A stretch of DNA of 64,000 nt from JAJEFO01 sp965209045 (GTDB taxonomy: Bacteria; Pseudomonadota; Alphaproteobacteria; Rhodobacterales; Rhodobacteraceae): positions 186,001 through 250,000 of the forward strand of contig CBDBPW010000001.1 in assembly GCA_965209045.1 (NCBI GenBank). The letters are read 5' to 3'. Within the stretch, counting starts at the first letter, position 1. Each line of letters opens with the position of its first letter. The translations under genes and the position numbers were made by a program. Below the pieces are notes generated by a model. It ran no database searches, was not told where the DNA came from, and was given only the letters and a program-made list of their open reading frames with translations. Positions 52,684 to 61,143 of this stretch are shown one piece after another.

Positions 52684-53712
52684 CTATCCTGCAAAGACCT
52701 TCGGCAGCATGCGCTCGTCGCGCCCGATCCACGACGGCACGGGCAATCCCCGTTCGCGCAGGAATGCCGGGTTGAAGAGCTTGGACTGATAGCGGTTGCC
52801 GTAGTCGCAGAGAATGGTGACGATCGTGTGCCCCGGGCCCATCTCGTGCGCAAGGCGCACCGCGCCGGCAACGTTGATGCCGGTCGAGCCGCCTAGGCAA
52901 AGGCCTTCCTTCTCGAGAAGGTCGAAAACGACCGGCAAGGCCTCGCTGTCCGGCACCTTGTACACGAAGTCCGGCACATAGCCTTCCAGGTTGGCCGTGA
53001 TTCTGCTCTGCCCGATCCCCTCGGTGATCGAATCGCCTTCGGGCGGGTCCTGGTCCGTGTAGAGCTTGTAGAGGCCCGAACCGTCCGGGTCGCTGAGACC
53101 AACCTTCACGCCCCTGGGCTGCAGCGCCTGGGCAACGCCTGCCAGCGTGCCGCCAGAACCGACCGAGCAAGTGAACCCGTCGATCTTGCCGCCGGTCTGC
53201 TCCCAGATTTCCGGGGCGGTGGTTTCCACATGCGCCTGCCGGTTCGCCACGTTGTCGAACTGGTTCGCCCATATCGCGCCATTGGGTTCGGTTCCGGCCA
53301 AGCGCTCGGCCAGGCGCTCGGAGTACTTCACGTAGTTGTTCGGGTTCTTGTACGGAACGGCCGGAACCTGCACCAGCTCCGCCCCGCAGAGCTGGATCAT
53401 GTCCTTCTTTTCCTGGCTTTGGGTCTCCGGGATCACGATGACCGTCCGAAACCCCATCGAGGCACCCACAAGCGCGAGCCCGATTCCCGTGTTGCCGGCC
53501 GTACCCTCCACAATCGTGCCTCCTGCGTTCAACGCACCCTTCGCGACGGCATCGCGAATGATGTACAGCGCGGCGCGGTCCTTGACGGACTGGCCTGGAT
53601 TCAGGAACTCCGCCTTTCCGAGAATCTCGCAGCCTGTGGCGTCGGACGGGCCGTTCAGCCGGATCAGCGGCGTGTTTCCAACGGTCTCGGCAAGATCGCT
53701 GCGAACGGTCAT
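52684..53712 (-). CDS. cysK: Cysteine synthase
   Basis: The 342-residue PLP enzyme has NTPLIRLNGPS, the PLP lysine Lys44 in FLNPGQSVKDRAA, the asparagine loop EGTAGNTGIGLALVG, the phosphate-binding CSVGSGGTLAGVAQAL and GLCLGGSTGINVAGAVRLA. It makes cysteine from O-acetylserine and sulfide in the cytosol. NPGQSVKD replaces the more usual NP(A/G)GSVKD, a variant typical of the group. AAGGGGG precedes ATG 53712. An upstream start at 53787 adds 25 unlikely residues. Confidence 0.93.
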   Translation of the reverse strand: MTVRSDLAETVGNTPLIRLNGPSDATGCEILGKAEFLNPGQSVKDRAALYIIRDAVAKGALNAGGTIVEGTAGNTGIGLALVGASMGFRTVIVIPETQSQEKKDMIQLCGAELVQVPAVPYKNPNNYVKYSERLAERLAGTEPNGAIWANQFDNVANRQAHVETTAPEIWEQTGGKIDGFTCSVGSGGTLAGVAQALQPRGVKVGLSDPDGSGLYKLYTDQDPPEGDSITEGIGQSRITANLEGYVPDFVYKVPDSEALPVVFDLLEKEGLCLGGSTGINVAGAVRLAHEMGPGHTIVTILCDYGNRYQSKLFNPAFLRERGLPVPSWIGRDERMLPKVFAG

Positions 53713-53825
53713 CGGCACCCCCTTGTGTCTCGCACCCGTCCTAGTGGCGCGGGTCGCCGGACACAATCGGGCCGACGCATTTTCCACGCGCCGGGATCAT
53801 GATCGCATCCGCCCGGCGTCCGGCA

Positions 53826-55514
53826 TCAGGCAAGCTGCCTGAACACCTTGGGCAATTCCTCCGGGAGATCCTCGGCGACAAGCCCGGGCCCAAACGAAAT
53901 CGCGCTTTCGGTATGCATCCAAGCTGCGGCCTCGGCCGCCTCCAAGGGCGCAGACCCGCGCGCAAGAAGGCCCGCGACTAATCCCGCCAGCACGTCACCG
54001 GAGCCGGCAGTGGCGAGCCAAGGCGCATCCCGCTCCCGAACGCTCGAGTTCAACACGCAACGACCGCCCGAATCCGAAATCACCGTATCCGGACCCTTGA
54101 AGAGGATCGTGCATCCCGCACGCCGGGCCGCTTCGCGCGTCGCGTCAATCTTGGAATAGGCGGATCCGGTGGTCGCAGGAGCCGCGAGTCGCGCCGCGAT
54201 GTCAGGGAACAGGCGCCCGAACTCGCCTGCATGCGGCGTGAGCACGCAGTCATCGTGAAGCGCGTCGAACAGGAACTCGGGATCCTCCCTGAAACAGGTC
54301 AGCGCGTCGGCATCAAGGACGACCGACCGGCCTCCCCTTCGGTCATCTTCCGATCCAATTGAGCCGCCGTTCGGACTTGCGCCTCCTTCGTTCCGCACGG
54401 CCCGCGAGCGGGGCGCGGCAAGCGCCGTCTCGACAAGAGCTCGCGCCTCCTCGCCGACCCCAAGGCCAGGGCCAAGGCAAAGCGCAGTGAACCTCTCGTC
54501 CTCCAGGGCTTCACGAAGGCCGGAGGCCCCATCCAGCTCGCGGCACATGACTGCGGTCGTCTGGCCCGCCACTTCTGCGAGCGCCGTTGCCGGGCAGGCA
54601 ATCGTGACGAGGCCGGCGCCGATTCTAAGCGCACCACGTGCCGCAAGCCGCGCGGCTCCCGTCCGAGCCGGTCCGCCGGACACAACCAGGACATGCCCAT
54701 GATCATACTTGTGACCACGGACCTTCCCCAGCCGGCTCGGGTCGGTAACTGCGCCTGCCAGCCGGACACCCGTCCCCGCGGCGGGAGCGGCACTTGCTCC
54801 ATCAATCCGGGAACGCGCGTCAATGCCCAGGGAAGCCACCGCCAGCATGCCGCACAGGTCCATGCCCCGATCCAGGAAATGGCCGCGCTTGGGCGCATGA
54901 AACGTCACGGTCAGGTCGGCCCGAACGCTCGCCCCAAGGACACGCCCGCTGTCGGCGCAGAGTCCGCTCGGGATGTCCACTGAAACGACCCGGAAGGGCC
55001 GGCCCTGGCCTGGCGCTTCGCGAATGCCTCCTTCTGCCGACAAGCAACCCAAGTGTTCCAGTTCATCGCTGAAAGGCGACCCGAGCGGTCTACGCAGCCC
55101 CGTTCCAAAAAGCGCATCGACGAGCAGGTCCGGAGCCGGTCCGGCCGCGAGGGACGCGTCCGCCTCGCCTTTCCGCAGGTCGGGTCCGGTTCCGGCAAGC
55201 TGGCGCCATTTCTCGAAACTCGTCTTCGCGTCCGGCGGCAGCTGCCCGGGAGCGCCCAAGAACGAGACCTCGACCTCCCAGCCCCATGCCTTCAGCAGCC
55301 GCGCCACGACGAACCCGTCGCCGCCGTTGTTTCCCGGGCCGCAAAGCACGCGTGCCCGATGCGACGAGCGGGCGAGATCCGGCCATCTCTCGAAGATCGC
55401 TTCCACCACGCCCCTGCCCGCGCGCTCCATGAGTTCAAGCCCCGTGACCCCGCCGCTCGACATCGCGGCCTGCTCGACGGCACGCATCTCTTCGGCGGTC
55501 AGAATGACGGTCAT
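53826..55514 (-). CDS. nnr: Bifunctional NAD(P)HX epimerase / ADP-dependent NAD(P)HX dehydratase
   Basis: The 562-residue fusion repairs hydrated NAD(P)H. The N-terminal epimerase half (YjeF_N, NnrE) carries AMSSGGVTGLELMERAGRGV and VLCGPGNNGGDGFVVARLL. The C-terminal dehydratase half (YjeF_C, NnrD) carries KYDHGHVLVVSGGPARTGAA, LTPHAGEFGRLFPDIAA and the end motif TAGSGDVLAGLVAGLLARG. Around residues 370-395 an arginine/glycine-rich insert (RNEGGASPNGGSIGSEDDRR) interrupts the dehydratase domain. It diverges from glnB across a 553-base gap. Confidence 0.95.
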   Translation of the reverse strand: MTVILTAEEMRAVEQAAMSSGGVTGLELMERAGRGVVEAIFERWPDLARSSHRARVLCGPGNNGGDGFVVARLLKAWGWEVEVSFLGAPGQLPPDAKTSFEKWRQLAGTGPDLRKGEADASLAAGPAPDLLVDALFGTGLRRPLGSPFSDELEHLGCLSAEGGIREAPGQGRPFRVVSVDIPSGLCADSGRVLGASVRADLTVTFHAPKRGHFLDRGMDLCGMLAVASLGIDARSRIDGASAAPAAGTGVRLAGAVTDPSRLGKVRGHKYDHGHVLVVSGGPARTGAARLAARGALRIGAGLVTIACPATALAEVAGQTTAVMCRELDGASGLREALEDERFTALCLGPGLGVGEEARALVETALAAPRSRAVRNEGGASPNGGSIGSEDDRRGGRSVVLDADALTCFREDPEFLFDALHDDCVLTPHAGEFGRLFPDIAARLAAPATTGSAYSKIDATREAARRAGCTILFKGPDTVISDSGGRCVLNSSVRERDAPWLATAGSGDVLAGLVAGLLARGSAPLEAAEAAAWMHTESAISFGPGLVAEDLPEELPKVFRQLA

Positions 55515-56067
55515 GGCCGCACCGCGCGAAACGTCGGTTTCTTCGCCCCTGGACGTTCAAGCTCAGGCATCTTCCCGCTCCGGCAGTCCCTCAAGCCCAT
55601 ACTGATCGAGTTGCGCCTGCTTGAACAGTCGCGTCTTGGCCTCCGCCGTCGCATCGAGAATGCATTGACCGATGCGTTCCGGAAAACCGTGCGACCTGGC
55701 CCGGGCAAGTCTCTTGCTCCTGGCTTGGTCGCTGCGGCCTGGCGGCCGTCGCACATCAACCGTGCCATGCGCGGCAGGCACCCGTCGCCGGAGGAAAACG
55801 CCGTTGGCAGCGACGTCATCTCGCGGTCTGCATCCGACCCGCCACCATTGCACTTGACCCTCTGCCAAGTGCATGCGAGCAAGCAGTCGACGAAACCAGT
55901 GGATGACGGTTCCGCGTTCCAAAAAGGGCGGAATTTCAGGCGGGGCGCCCAAAAAACAGGCAGATGGACCTTTGGCACATTCTATCCTGGCGCGACTTCC
56001 GGTTGCCGCGATTGCAGGCACGGGCCGCGCATGATGATTGATGCCAGATGCACAAGGGGGTAACGCC
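55515..56067. other. Intergenic region between nnr and glnB
   Basis: This 553-base divergent promoter region should drive glnB-glnA. I looked for a sigma-54 site and saw only a TGGCAC at about 55973 without a proper -12 element. A leftward frame containing ERIGQCILDATAEAKTRLFK has reasonable composition and could be a small gene, but it has no clear start or family. Confidence 0.45.
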
Positions 56068-56406
56068 ATGAAGAAGATTGAGGCAATCATCAAACCGTTC
56101 AAGCTTGATGAGGTCAAGGAAGCGCTGCAGGATGTCGGAGTTCAAGGCATATCCGTGGTCGAGGTGAAGGGATTCGGGCGCCAGAAGGGCCATACCGAAC
56201 TTTACCGAGGCGCCGAATATGTTGTTGATTTCCTGCCCAAGGTGAAGGTCGAGGTGGTGCTTCCGTCAGATCAGGTCGATGCGGCTGTCGAGGCCATCGT
56301 CGGGGCGGCCAAGACCGACAAGATCGGGGACGGAAAGATATTTGTCAGCGACATCAGCGAAGCCATCCGGATCCGGACAGGAGAGTCAGGGGCGGAAGCG
56401 CTGTAG
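56068..56406 (+). CDS. glnB: Nitrogen regulatory protein P-II
   Basis: The 112-residue protein is a complete PII: MKKIEAIIKPFKLDEVKEAL at the start, the T-loop with the uridylylation site Tyr51 in YRGAEYVVDF, and the B and C loops VGAAKTDKIGDGKIFV and RIRTGESGAEAL. It senses 2-oxoglutarate and ATP/ADP, and signals nitrogen status to GlnD, GlnE and NtrB. AAGGGGG precedes ATG 56068. It is 38 bases before glnA, the usual alphaproteobacterial pair. Confidence 0.97.
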   Translation: MKKIEAIIKPFKLDEVKEALQDVGVQGISVVEVKGFGRQKGHTELYRGAEYVVDFLPKVKVEVVLPSDQVDAAVEAIVGAAKTDKIGDGKIFVSDISEAIRIRTGESGAEAL

Positions 56407-56444
56407 TCATTCAGCATCCAGAGCAAGGACAGGAGGATCGCTCC

Positions 56445-57851
56445 ATGAGCAACAAGGACGTCTTGCAGACGATCAAGGACGAAGAGGTGGAATACGTGGA
56501 CATTCGGTTCACGGATCCTCGTGGCAAGCTGCAGCATGTGACCGTGCACGCCGACGAGGTGGACGAGGACTTCCTTGAGGAAGGGCTGATGTTCGACGGT
56601 TCATCCATTGCCGGCTGGAAGTCGATCGACCAGTCCGACATGAAGCTGATGCCCGACACCTCGAGCGCATACATGGATCCGTTCTTTGCGGAGACGACGC
56701 TGGCAGTCCATTGCTCGGTGGTGGAACCGGATACCGGCGAGCACTACGAGCGCGACCCGCGCGGCACCGCCGAGAAAGCCGAAGCCTATCTCCAGTCCAG
56801 CGGGATTGGCGACCAGTCGTTCTGGGGACCGGAAGCTGAATTCTTCATCTTTGACGATGTCCGCTATTCGGTCGAGATGAACAAGGTCAGCTACGAGGTC
56901 GACGCAATCGATGGTTCGTGGAACACGGATACCGAGTACGAAATGGGCAACATGGGCCATCGCCCGGGCATCAAGGGCGGCTACTTCCCGGTTCCCCCGG
57001 TGGACGACGCCCAGGACATCCGTTCGGAAATGCTCTCGACGATGAAGCGCATGGGCATGAAGGTCGACAAGCATCACCACGAGGTGGCCTCGTGCCAGCA
57101 CGAGCTTGGCCTCGTCTTCAGTTCGCTCACTGATCAGGGAGACAACCTGCAGAAGTACAAGTACGTCATCCACCAGGTAGCGCATGCATACGGCAAGACG
57201 GCGACGTTCATGCCCAAGCCGATTGCGGGCGACAACGGAACGGGCATGCACGTGAACCAGTCGATCTGGAAGGATGGAAAGCCGCTCTTCGCAGGGGACC
57301 GGTATGCCGATCTCAGCCAGGAGGCGCTTTACTACATTGGCGGCGTGCTGAAGCACTCGAAGGCGCTGAATGCCTTCACGAATCCGGCCACGAATTCCTA
57401 CAAGCGCCTGATTCCGGGCTTCGAGGCTCCCGTGCTAAGGGCATATTCGGCCCGGAACCGGTCGGCGTCGTGCCGGATTCCGTGGACCGAGAGTCCCAAG
57501 GCCAAGCGCGTGGAAGTTCGTTTCCCCGATCCCGCCGCGAACCCCTATCTGGCGTTTGCGTCGCTCCTGATGGCGGGCCTTGACGGAATCAGGAACAAGA
57601 TCGACCCCGGCGATCCGATGGACAAGGATCTCTATGACCTGCCCCCAGAGGAGCTGGAAGGGATTCCGACGGTCTGCGCCAGTCTCCGCGAGGCGATGGC
57701 GGAGCTGGAAGCCGACATGGACTTCCTGCTTCAGGGCGATGTCTTCACCCGTAGCCAGATCGAGGGCTACATGGAACTCAAGTGGGAAGAGATCTACGCC
57801 TACGAGCACACGCCTCACCCGGTCGAGTTCAAGATGTACTACAGCTGCTGA
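56445..57851 (+). CDS. glnA: Glutamine synthetase type I
   Basis: The 468-residue enzyme has the GSI-beta length and motifs: LMFDGSSIAGWKSIDQSDM, the metal-binding WGPEAEFFIFDD, the ATP-region KPIAGDNGTGMHVNQSIWKD, the RIPWTESPKAKRVEVRFPD segment, and the adenylylation tyrosine in KDLYDLPPEELEG near residue 397. It forms glutamine from glutamate, ammonia and ATP. Activity is probably tuned by GlnE adenylylation under PII control. AGGAGG lies ahead of the ATG, and a strong terminator follows. Confidence 0.97.
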   Translation: MSNKDVLQTIKDEEVEYVDIRFTDPRGKLQHVTVHADEVDEDFLEEGLMFDGSSIAGWKSIDQSDMKLMPDTSSAYMDPFFAETTLAVHCSVVEPDTGEHYERDPRGTAEKAEAYLQSSGIGDQSFWGPEAEFFIFDDVRYSVEMNKVSYEVDAIDGSWNTDTEYEMGNMGHRPGIKGGYFPVPPVDDAQDIRSEMLSTMKRMGMKVDKHHHEVASCQHELGLVFSSLTDQGDNLQKYKYVIHQVAHAYGKTATFMPKPIAGDNGTGMHVNQSIWKDGKPLFAGDRYADLSQEALYYIGGVLKHSKALNAFTNPATNSYKRLIPGFEAPVLRAYSARNRSASCRIPWTESPKAKRVEVRFPDPAANPYLAFASLLMAGLDGIRNKIDPGDPMDKDLYDLPPEELEGIPTVCASLREAMAELEADMDFLLQGDVFTRSQIEGYMELKWEEIYAYEHTPHPVEFKMYYSC

Positions 57852-57878
57852 CGACGTCCTGGAGCGATCCAAGGGAGG

Positions 57879-57907
57879 AAGGGTGCCTTGAGAGGCACCC
57901 TTTCTTG
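57879..57907 (+). terminator. Rho-independent terminator after glnA
   Basis: A perfect 10-base stem AAGGGTGCCT / AGGCACCCTT with a TGAG loop is followed by a T-rich tract (TTTCTT). It begins 28 bases after the glnA stop. Confidence 0.9.
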
Positions 57908-58115
57908 CTTCTGGCAGGTGCGCTGGACAGATGGGAAGGCAAGGACCCGCACCCTTGTCACGACCCATCGGGCCAGTGCGTGCCCCGTGCCGCTTTCACG
58001 TCAGAGTGAAGCGTCGCGACTGGCCTTTGGCTTGAATGCACCGCTCCCTATCTGAAATGCTGCCAATCAAACGTCGGGCCTGGTCCGGCGCAAACATGAT
58101 CGCATGGAGGAAAGC

Positions 58116-59576
58116 GTGAGAATTCTTGTATTTTCCCTGCAGCGCGTGCCCGGACCGGCGGTGCTTTGGCCACTCGCACTCGGTGTCGCCTTGTTTCTGG
58201 CACAGGCAGTCGCGGCTACGGCGCAATCCCGACCTGACTCGTTTGCCGACCTCGCCGAGAAAGTCAGTCCGGCAGTCGTGAACATCACGACCTCCGCCAT
58301 GGTTGCCACCAGGATGCAGCCCGGCCCGATCGTGCCCGAAGGCTCGCCATTCGAGGAGTTCTTCCGCGACTTCATGGAGCGCAACAATCCAGACGGCAAT
58401 CGCCCGCGACGCGGTCAGGCGCTGGGTTCCGGCTTCGTGATTTCGGGGGACGGCTACATCGTCACCAACAGGCATGTCATTCAGTCCGCCGACAAGATCC
58501 TGATCGAGTTCTTCGACGGGGATGAACGCGAAGCCGAGATCGTCGGCACCGATGCCAACACCGACCTCGCCCTTCTGAAAGTCGAGAGCGACAAGCCTCT
58601 CAAGTTTCTCAGCTGGGGCGACAGCGAGGAAACACGTGTCGGTGACTGGGTCATGGCCATGGGGAACCCGCTGGGACAGGGCTTTTCCGTTTCCGTCGGC
58701 ATCGTTTCGGCCCGGGGGCGGGCCCTTGCGGGAAGCTACGACGACTTCATCCAGACCGACGCTGCCATCAACCGAGGCAACTCGGGAGGCCCCCTGTTCA
58801 ACATGGACGGCGAGGTGATCGGCGTGAACACCGCGATCCTCTCCCCCACCGGCGGCTCGATCGGCATCGGGTTTGCAATGTCGGCGAGCGTGGCAGAGAA
58901 CGTGATCAAGCAGCTGCGCGACTACGGCGAAACCCGGCGCGGATGGCTGGGCGTTCGCATCCAGGACATTTCAGATGATCTTGCAGAAGGTCTCGGTCTT
59001 GCCGAAGTCCGTGGCGCGCTCGTGACGGACGTTCCCGAGGGTCCCGCATTGGAGGCGGGAATCGAGACCGGCGACGTCATCCTTTCCTTCGACGGCGTTG
59101 AGGTCGATGACACACGCAGTCTCGTGCGCCAGGTCGGCGACGCGACTGTCGGCAAGGAAGTTCGCATCAAGGTCTTCCGGGACGGAGAGTTCCGGACGCT
59201 CATGGTCACTCTCGGACGCCGCGAGGATGCCGAGGGCGCCATTCCCGCCTCGGCAGATGCCACGGACCCGACATTCAGCGAGCACCTTGGCTTGACGCTT
59301 TCCGAAATGACCGACGCGCTTCGCGAGCAGCTCGGCCTTCCGGAGACCGCCGAAGGCCTGGTCGTTCAGGACGTGGCCGAAGACAGCGCGGCCTTTGACA
59401 AGGGCCTGCGCGCCGGCGACCTGATCGTCGAGGCCGGGCAGGAAGAAGTCGGCAGCATTGCAGATTTCGAGACCAGGATCGAGGACACCCGCGATGCCGG
59501 GCGGAAGACGATCGTGCTCCTGGTGCAACGGGACGGCGAGCCGCGCTTCGTGGCCCTGCCGCTTGAGAGCGGATAG
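58116..59576 (+). CDS. Do-like periplasmic serine protease (DegP/HtrA family)
   Basis: The product, about 486 residues, has a signal peptide (core LALGVALFLAQAVAATAQ), the trypsin-like domain with His in YIVTNRHVIQ, Asp in ANTDLALLKV and Ser in INRGNSGGPLFN, then two PDZ domains (GWLGVRIQDIS onwards, and the last about 85 residues). It degrades or holds misfolded envelope proteins. A GTG at 58116 has GGAGG five bases upstream and is the better start; ATG 58104 in the same frame contains that ribosome site in its own codons. Transcribed alone and followed by a terminator. Confidence 0.94.
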   Translation: MRILVFSLQRVPGPAVLWPLALGVALFLAQAVAATAQSRPDSFADLAEKVSPAVVNITTSAMVATRMQPGPIVPEGSPFEEFFRDFMERNNPDGNRPRRGQALGSGFVISGDGYIVTNRHVIQSADKILIEFFDGDEREAEIVGTDANTDLALLKVESDKPLKFLSWGDSEETRVGDWVMAMGNPLGQGFSVSVGIVSARGRALAGSYDDFIQTDAAINRGNSGGPLFNMDGEVIGVNTAILSPTGGSIGIGFAMSASVAENVIKQLRDYGETRRGWLGVRIQDISDDLAEGLGLAEVRGALVTDVPEGPALEAGIETGDVILSFDGVEVDDTRSLVRQVGDATVGKEVRIKVFRDGEFRTLMVTLGRREDAEGAIPASADATDPTFSEHLGLTLSEMTDALREQLGLPETAEGLVVQDVAEDSAAFDKGLRAGDLIVEAGQEEVGSIADFETRIEDTRDAGRKTIVLLVQRDGEPRFVALPLESG

Positions 59577-59597
59577 CAGCATCAGGCGGCGACCGGA

Positions 59598-59626
59598 AAG
59601 GGCGCTTGCCGGCGCCCTTTTTCTTG
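59598..59626. terminator. Rho-independent terminator, probably bidirectional
   Basis: A perfect 9-base stem AAAGGGCGC / GCGCCCTTT with a six-base loop is followed by TTTCTT on the + strand. It lies between the convergent protease and N-formylglutamate amidohydrolase genes. The A-run on the left side could serve the opposite strand. Confidence 0.85.
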
Positions 59627-59653
59627 AGTCGCAGGCCGGAAGATGCAGAAACG

Positions 59654-60508
59654 CTACTCAGCGGCCAGGGACATGTCCTTGCGGCCGATTCCGACGATTT
59701 CGGCAACCACCCCGTCAATCAGCTTGCGGAACGTCCGGTAGTTCCCGTTCGGCCGGATTGTCCGCTCGTTCAGGTAGAGCGACCTGTCAATCTCGATCTG
59801 GACAACGTGGCGGCCTCGTGACGGGTGGCCATAGTTCTGTGTCGCGAACGCACCGGCGAAAGGTGAGTTCCGGGCAACGATCAGCCCCGCGTCAGCAAAG
59901 GCCGCCTCGACCTGATCGACAACATCGCATGCCGCTGCGGTGCCAAACCTGTCACCAAGGACGATCTCGGGACGGGCGCCCCGCGGGTGAGGGATCGTGT
60001 CGATTGCCTCGTGCGGCATGGAGTGGCAGTCAAAGAGGATCGCCTCGCCGAAAAGGGTCACGCTCTCGTCCATCAGCACCGAGACCGTCTCGTGCCAAGG
60101 ATGCCAGACCTCATCAATTCGTTGCCTGGCCTCTTCTAGCGCAATCTTGCCTCGGTAGATCGCCTTGCCATTTGCCACCACTCGCGGCACGACGCCGAGG
60201 CCCGAGGCGACGCGCGGGTTGTGCGCGCCATCCCTGAGGCCTTCAATCAGGTTCGGATCCAGCTCGTCGACCGATCGGTTCACGTCGACCCATGCGCGCG
60301 GCAGGACAGCCGCAAGCAACGGCGCACCGTGGTCCGGGGCGGACGCAAAGAGCTTGTCGACAAGGGCGTCTTCCGAAGATCTCAAGGTCCGCTCATCAAG
60401 GATGGAGCGCTTCACGAATTCCCTGGCGTATGCCCGACCCGAATGCGGCGACGCGAACACGACGCTGGTCGTGCGAGCAACAGGCATCTTCAGGTCAAGC
60501 ACCCGCAT
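59654..60508 (-). CDS. N-formylglutamate amidohydrolase family protein
   Basis: The 284-residue protein has the family motifs FASPHSGRAYAREF, RSSEDALVDKLF, RAWVDVNRSVDELDP, LFDCHSMPHEA and IVARNSPFAGAFATQNYG. These are the zinc- and substrate-binding segments of the FGase family, which hydrolyses N-formylglutamate in histidine breakdown or related N-acyl amides. No hut gene is adjacent, so the actual substrate is open. The start ATG 60508 gives the expected N-terminus. Confidence 0.9.
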   Translation of the reverse strand: MRVLDLKMPVARTTSVVFASPHSGRAYAREFVKRSILDERTLRSSEDALVDKLFASAPDHGAPLLAAVLPRAWVDVNRSVDELDPNLIEGLRDGAHNPRVASGLGVVPRVVANGKAIYRGKIALEEARQRIDEVWHPWHETVSVLMDESVTLFGEAILFDCHSMPHEAIDTIPHPRGARPEIVLGDRFGTAAACDVVDQVEAAFADAGLIVARNSPFAGAFATQNYGHPSRGRHVVQIEIDRSLYLNERTIRPNGNYRTFRKLIDGVVAEIVGIGRKDMSLAAE

Positions 60509-60567
60509 GTGACGACTCCCGCAGAACTGTCGCCGTTATAGCCAACCTTCCGGGTCGTCAAAAGCCC

Positions 60568-60596
60568 TTGAAATGTGACGGGCCAGGCAGTATGGG
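60568..60596 (+). promoter_or_regulatory. Probable promoter of tRNA-Val
   Basis: TTGAAA at 60568-60573 and TATGGG at 60591-60596 are separated by 17 bases, about 46 bases before the tRNA. The -35 is good and the -10 partial. Confidence 0.45.
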
Positions 60597-60607
60597 ATGC
60601 TCGGTTG

Positions 60608-60628
60608 GCGCGGGGCCAGACCCCGCGC
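60608..60628. other. Perfect GC-rich hairpin in the tRNA-Val leader
   Basis: GCGCGGGG and CCCCGCGC pair over eight bases around a CCAGA loop. There is no T-run after it, so it is not a standard terminator. It lies between the putative promoter and the tRNA and may be an RNA processing element. Confidence 0.5.
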
Positions 60629-60642
60629 CTCGCTGTTGGAAT

Positions 60643-60717
<75 letters not shown>

Positions 60718-60784
60718 TTCGCCGCCGCAATCATGCGGCACAAGGGAACAGGGCGCGTTTCGCGCCGCGATCAGGAGAGAGCCG

Positions 60785-60910
60785 ATGAAGGTCAGGAACT
60801 CGCTTCGTTCGCTGAAGAACCGGCATCGCGACTGCCGCGTAGTGCGCCGCAAGGGCCGCGTCTATGTAATCAACAAGACGCAGCGCAGGTTCAAGGCGCG
60901 TCAAGGATAG
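60785..60910 (+). CDS. rpmJ: 50S ribosomal protein L36
   Basis: The 41-residue basic protein begins MKVRNSLRSLKNRHRDC and ends YVINKTQRRFKARQG, the L36 type without the full four-residue zinc site (only the cysteine in RDCRVVRRKGRV remains). This is the usual alphaproteobacterial form. AGGAGAG precedes the ATG, and a terminator follows 21 bases after the stop. It is easily missed because of its size. It is 67 bases after tRNA-Val and may share its transcript. Confidence 0.95.
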   Translation: MKVRNSLRSLKNRHRDCRVVRRKGRVYVINKTQRRFKARQG

Positions 60911-60931
60911 GCGTCGCCACGTGAGTGGACC

Positions 60932-60956
60932 AGGCCGCCTTCGTGCGGCCTTTCGC
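60932..60956 (+). terminator. Rho-independent terminator after rpmJ
   Basis: AGGCCGC and GCGGCCT form a 7-base stem with a six-base loop, followed by TTCGCTT. The T-tract is modest but the position right after rpmJ is apt. Confidence 0.7.
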
Positions 60957-61143
60957 TTGATGGTGCGCACAAGCCCTGTCCTTGCACGAATCGCGCCCGC
61001 CGAGTAGGCGGGTGCAGAAACGGACGGGTCGCGAAGCTCCGCCCACGGTCGGGACGTCTCTTTCGGCCAAACTGCATGCGGTGCGGCTGACACCCAGTCA
61101 GGACCGGAACTGGGGGCCGTGGCACCGGCGGAAAGAACATCCC

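Noticed and set aside
55960..56000. Possible sigma-54 promoter upstream of glnB
   Set aside because: A TGGCAC is present, but the required GC of a -12 element at the right spacing is not.
55563..56117. Minus-strand frame upstream of glnB with a plausible tail
   Set aside because: It runs over the glnB start and lacks a convincing ribosome site; only the last 40 codons look protein-like.
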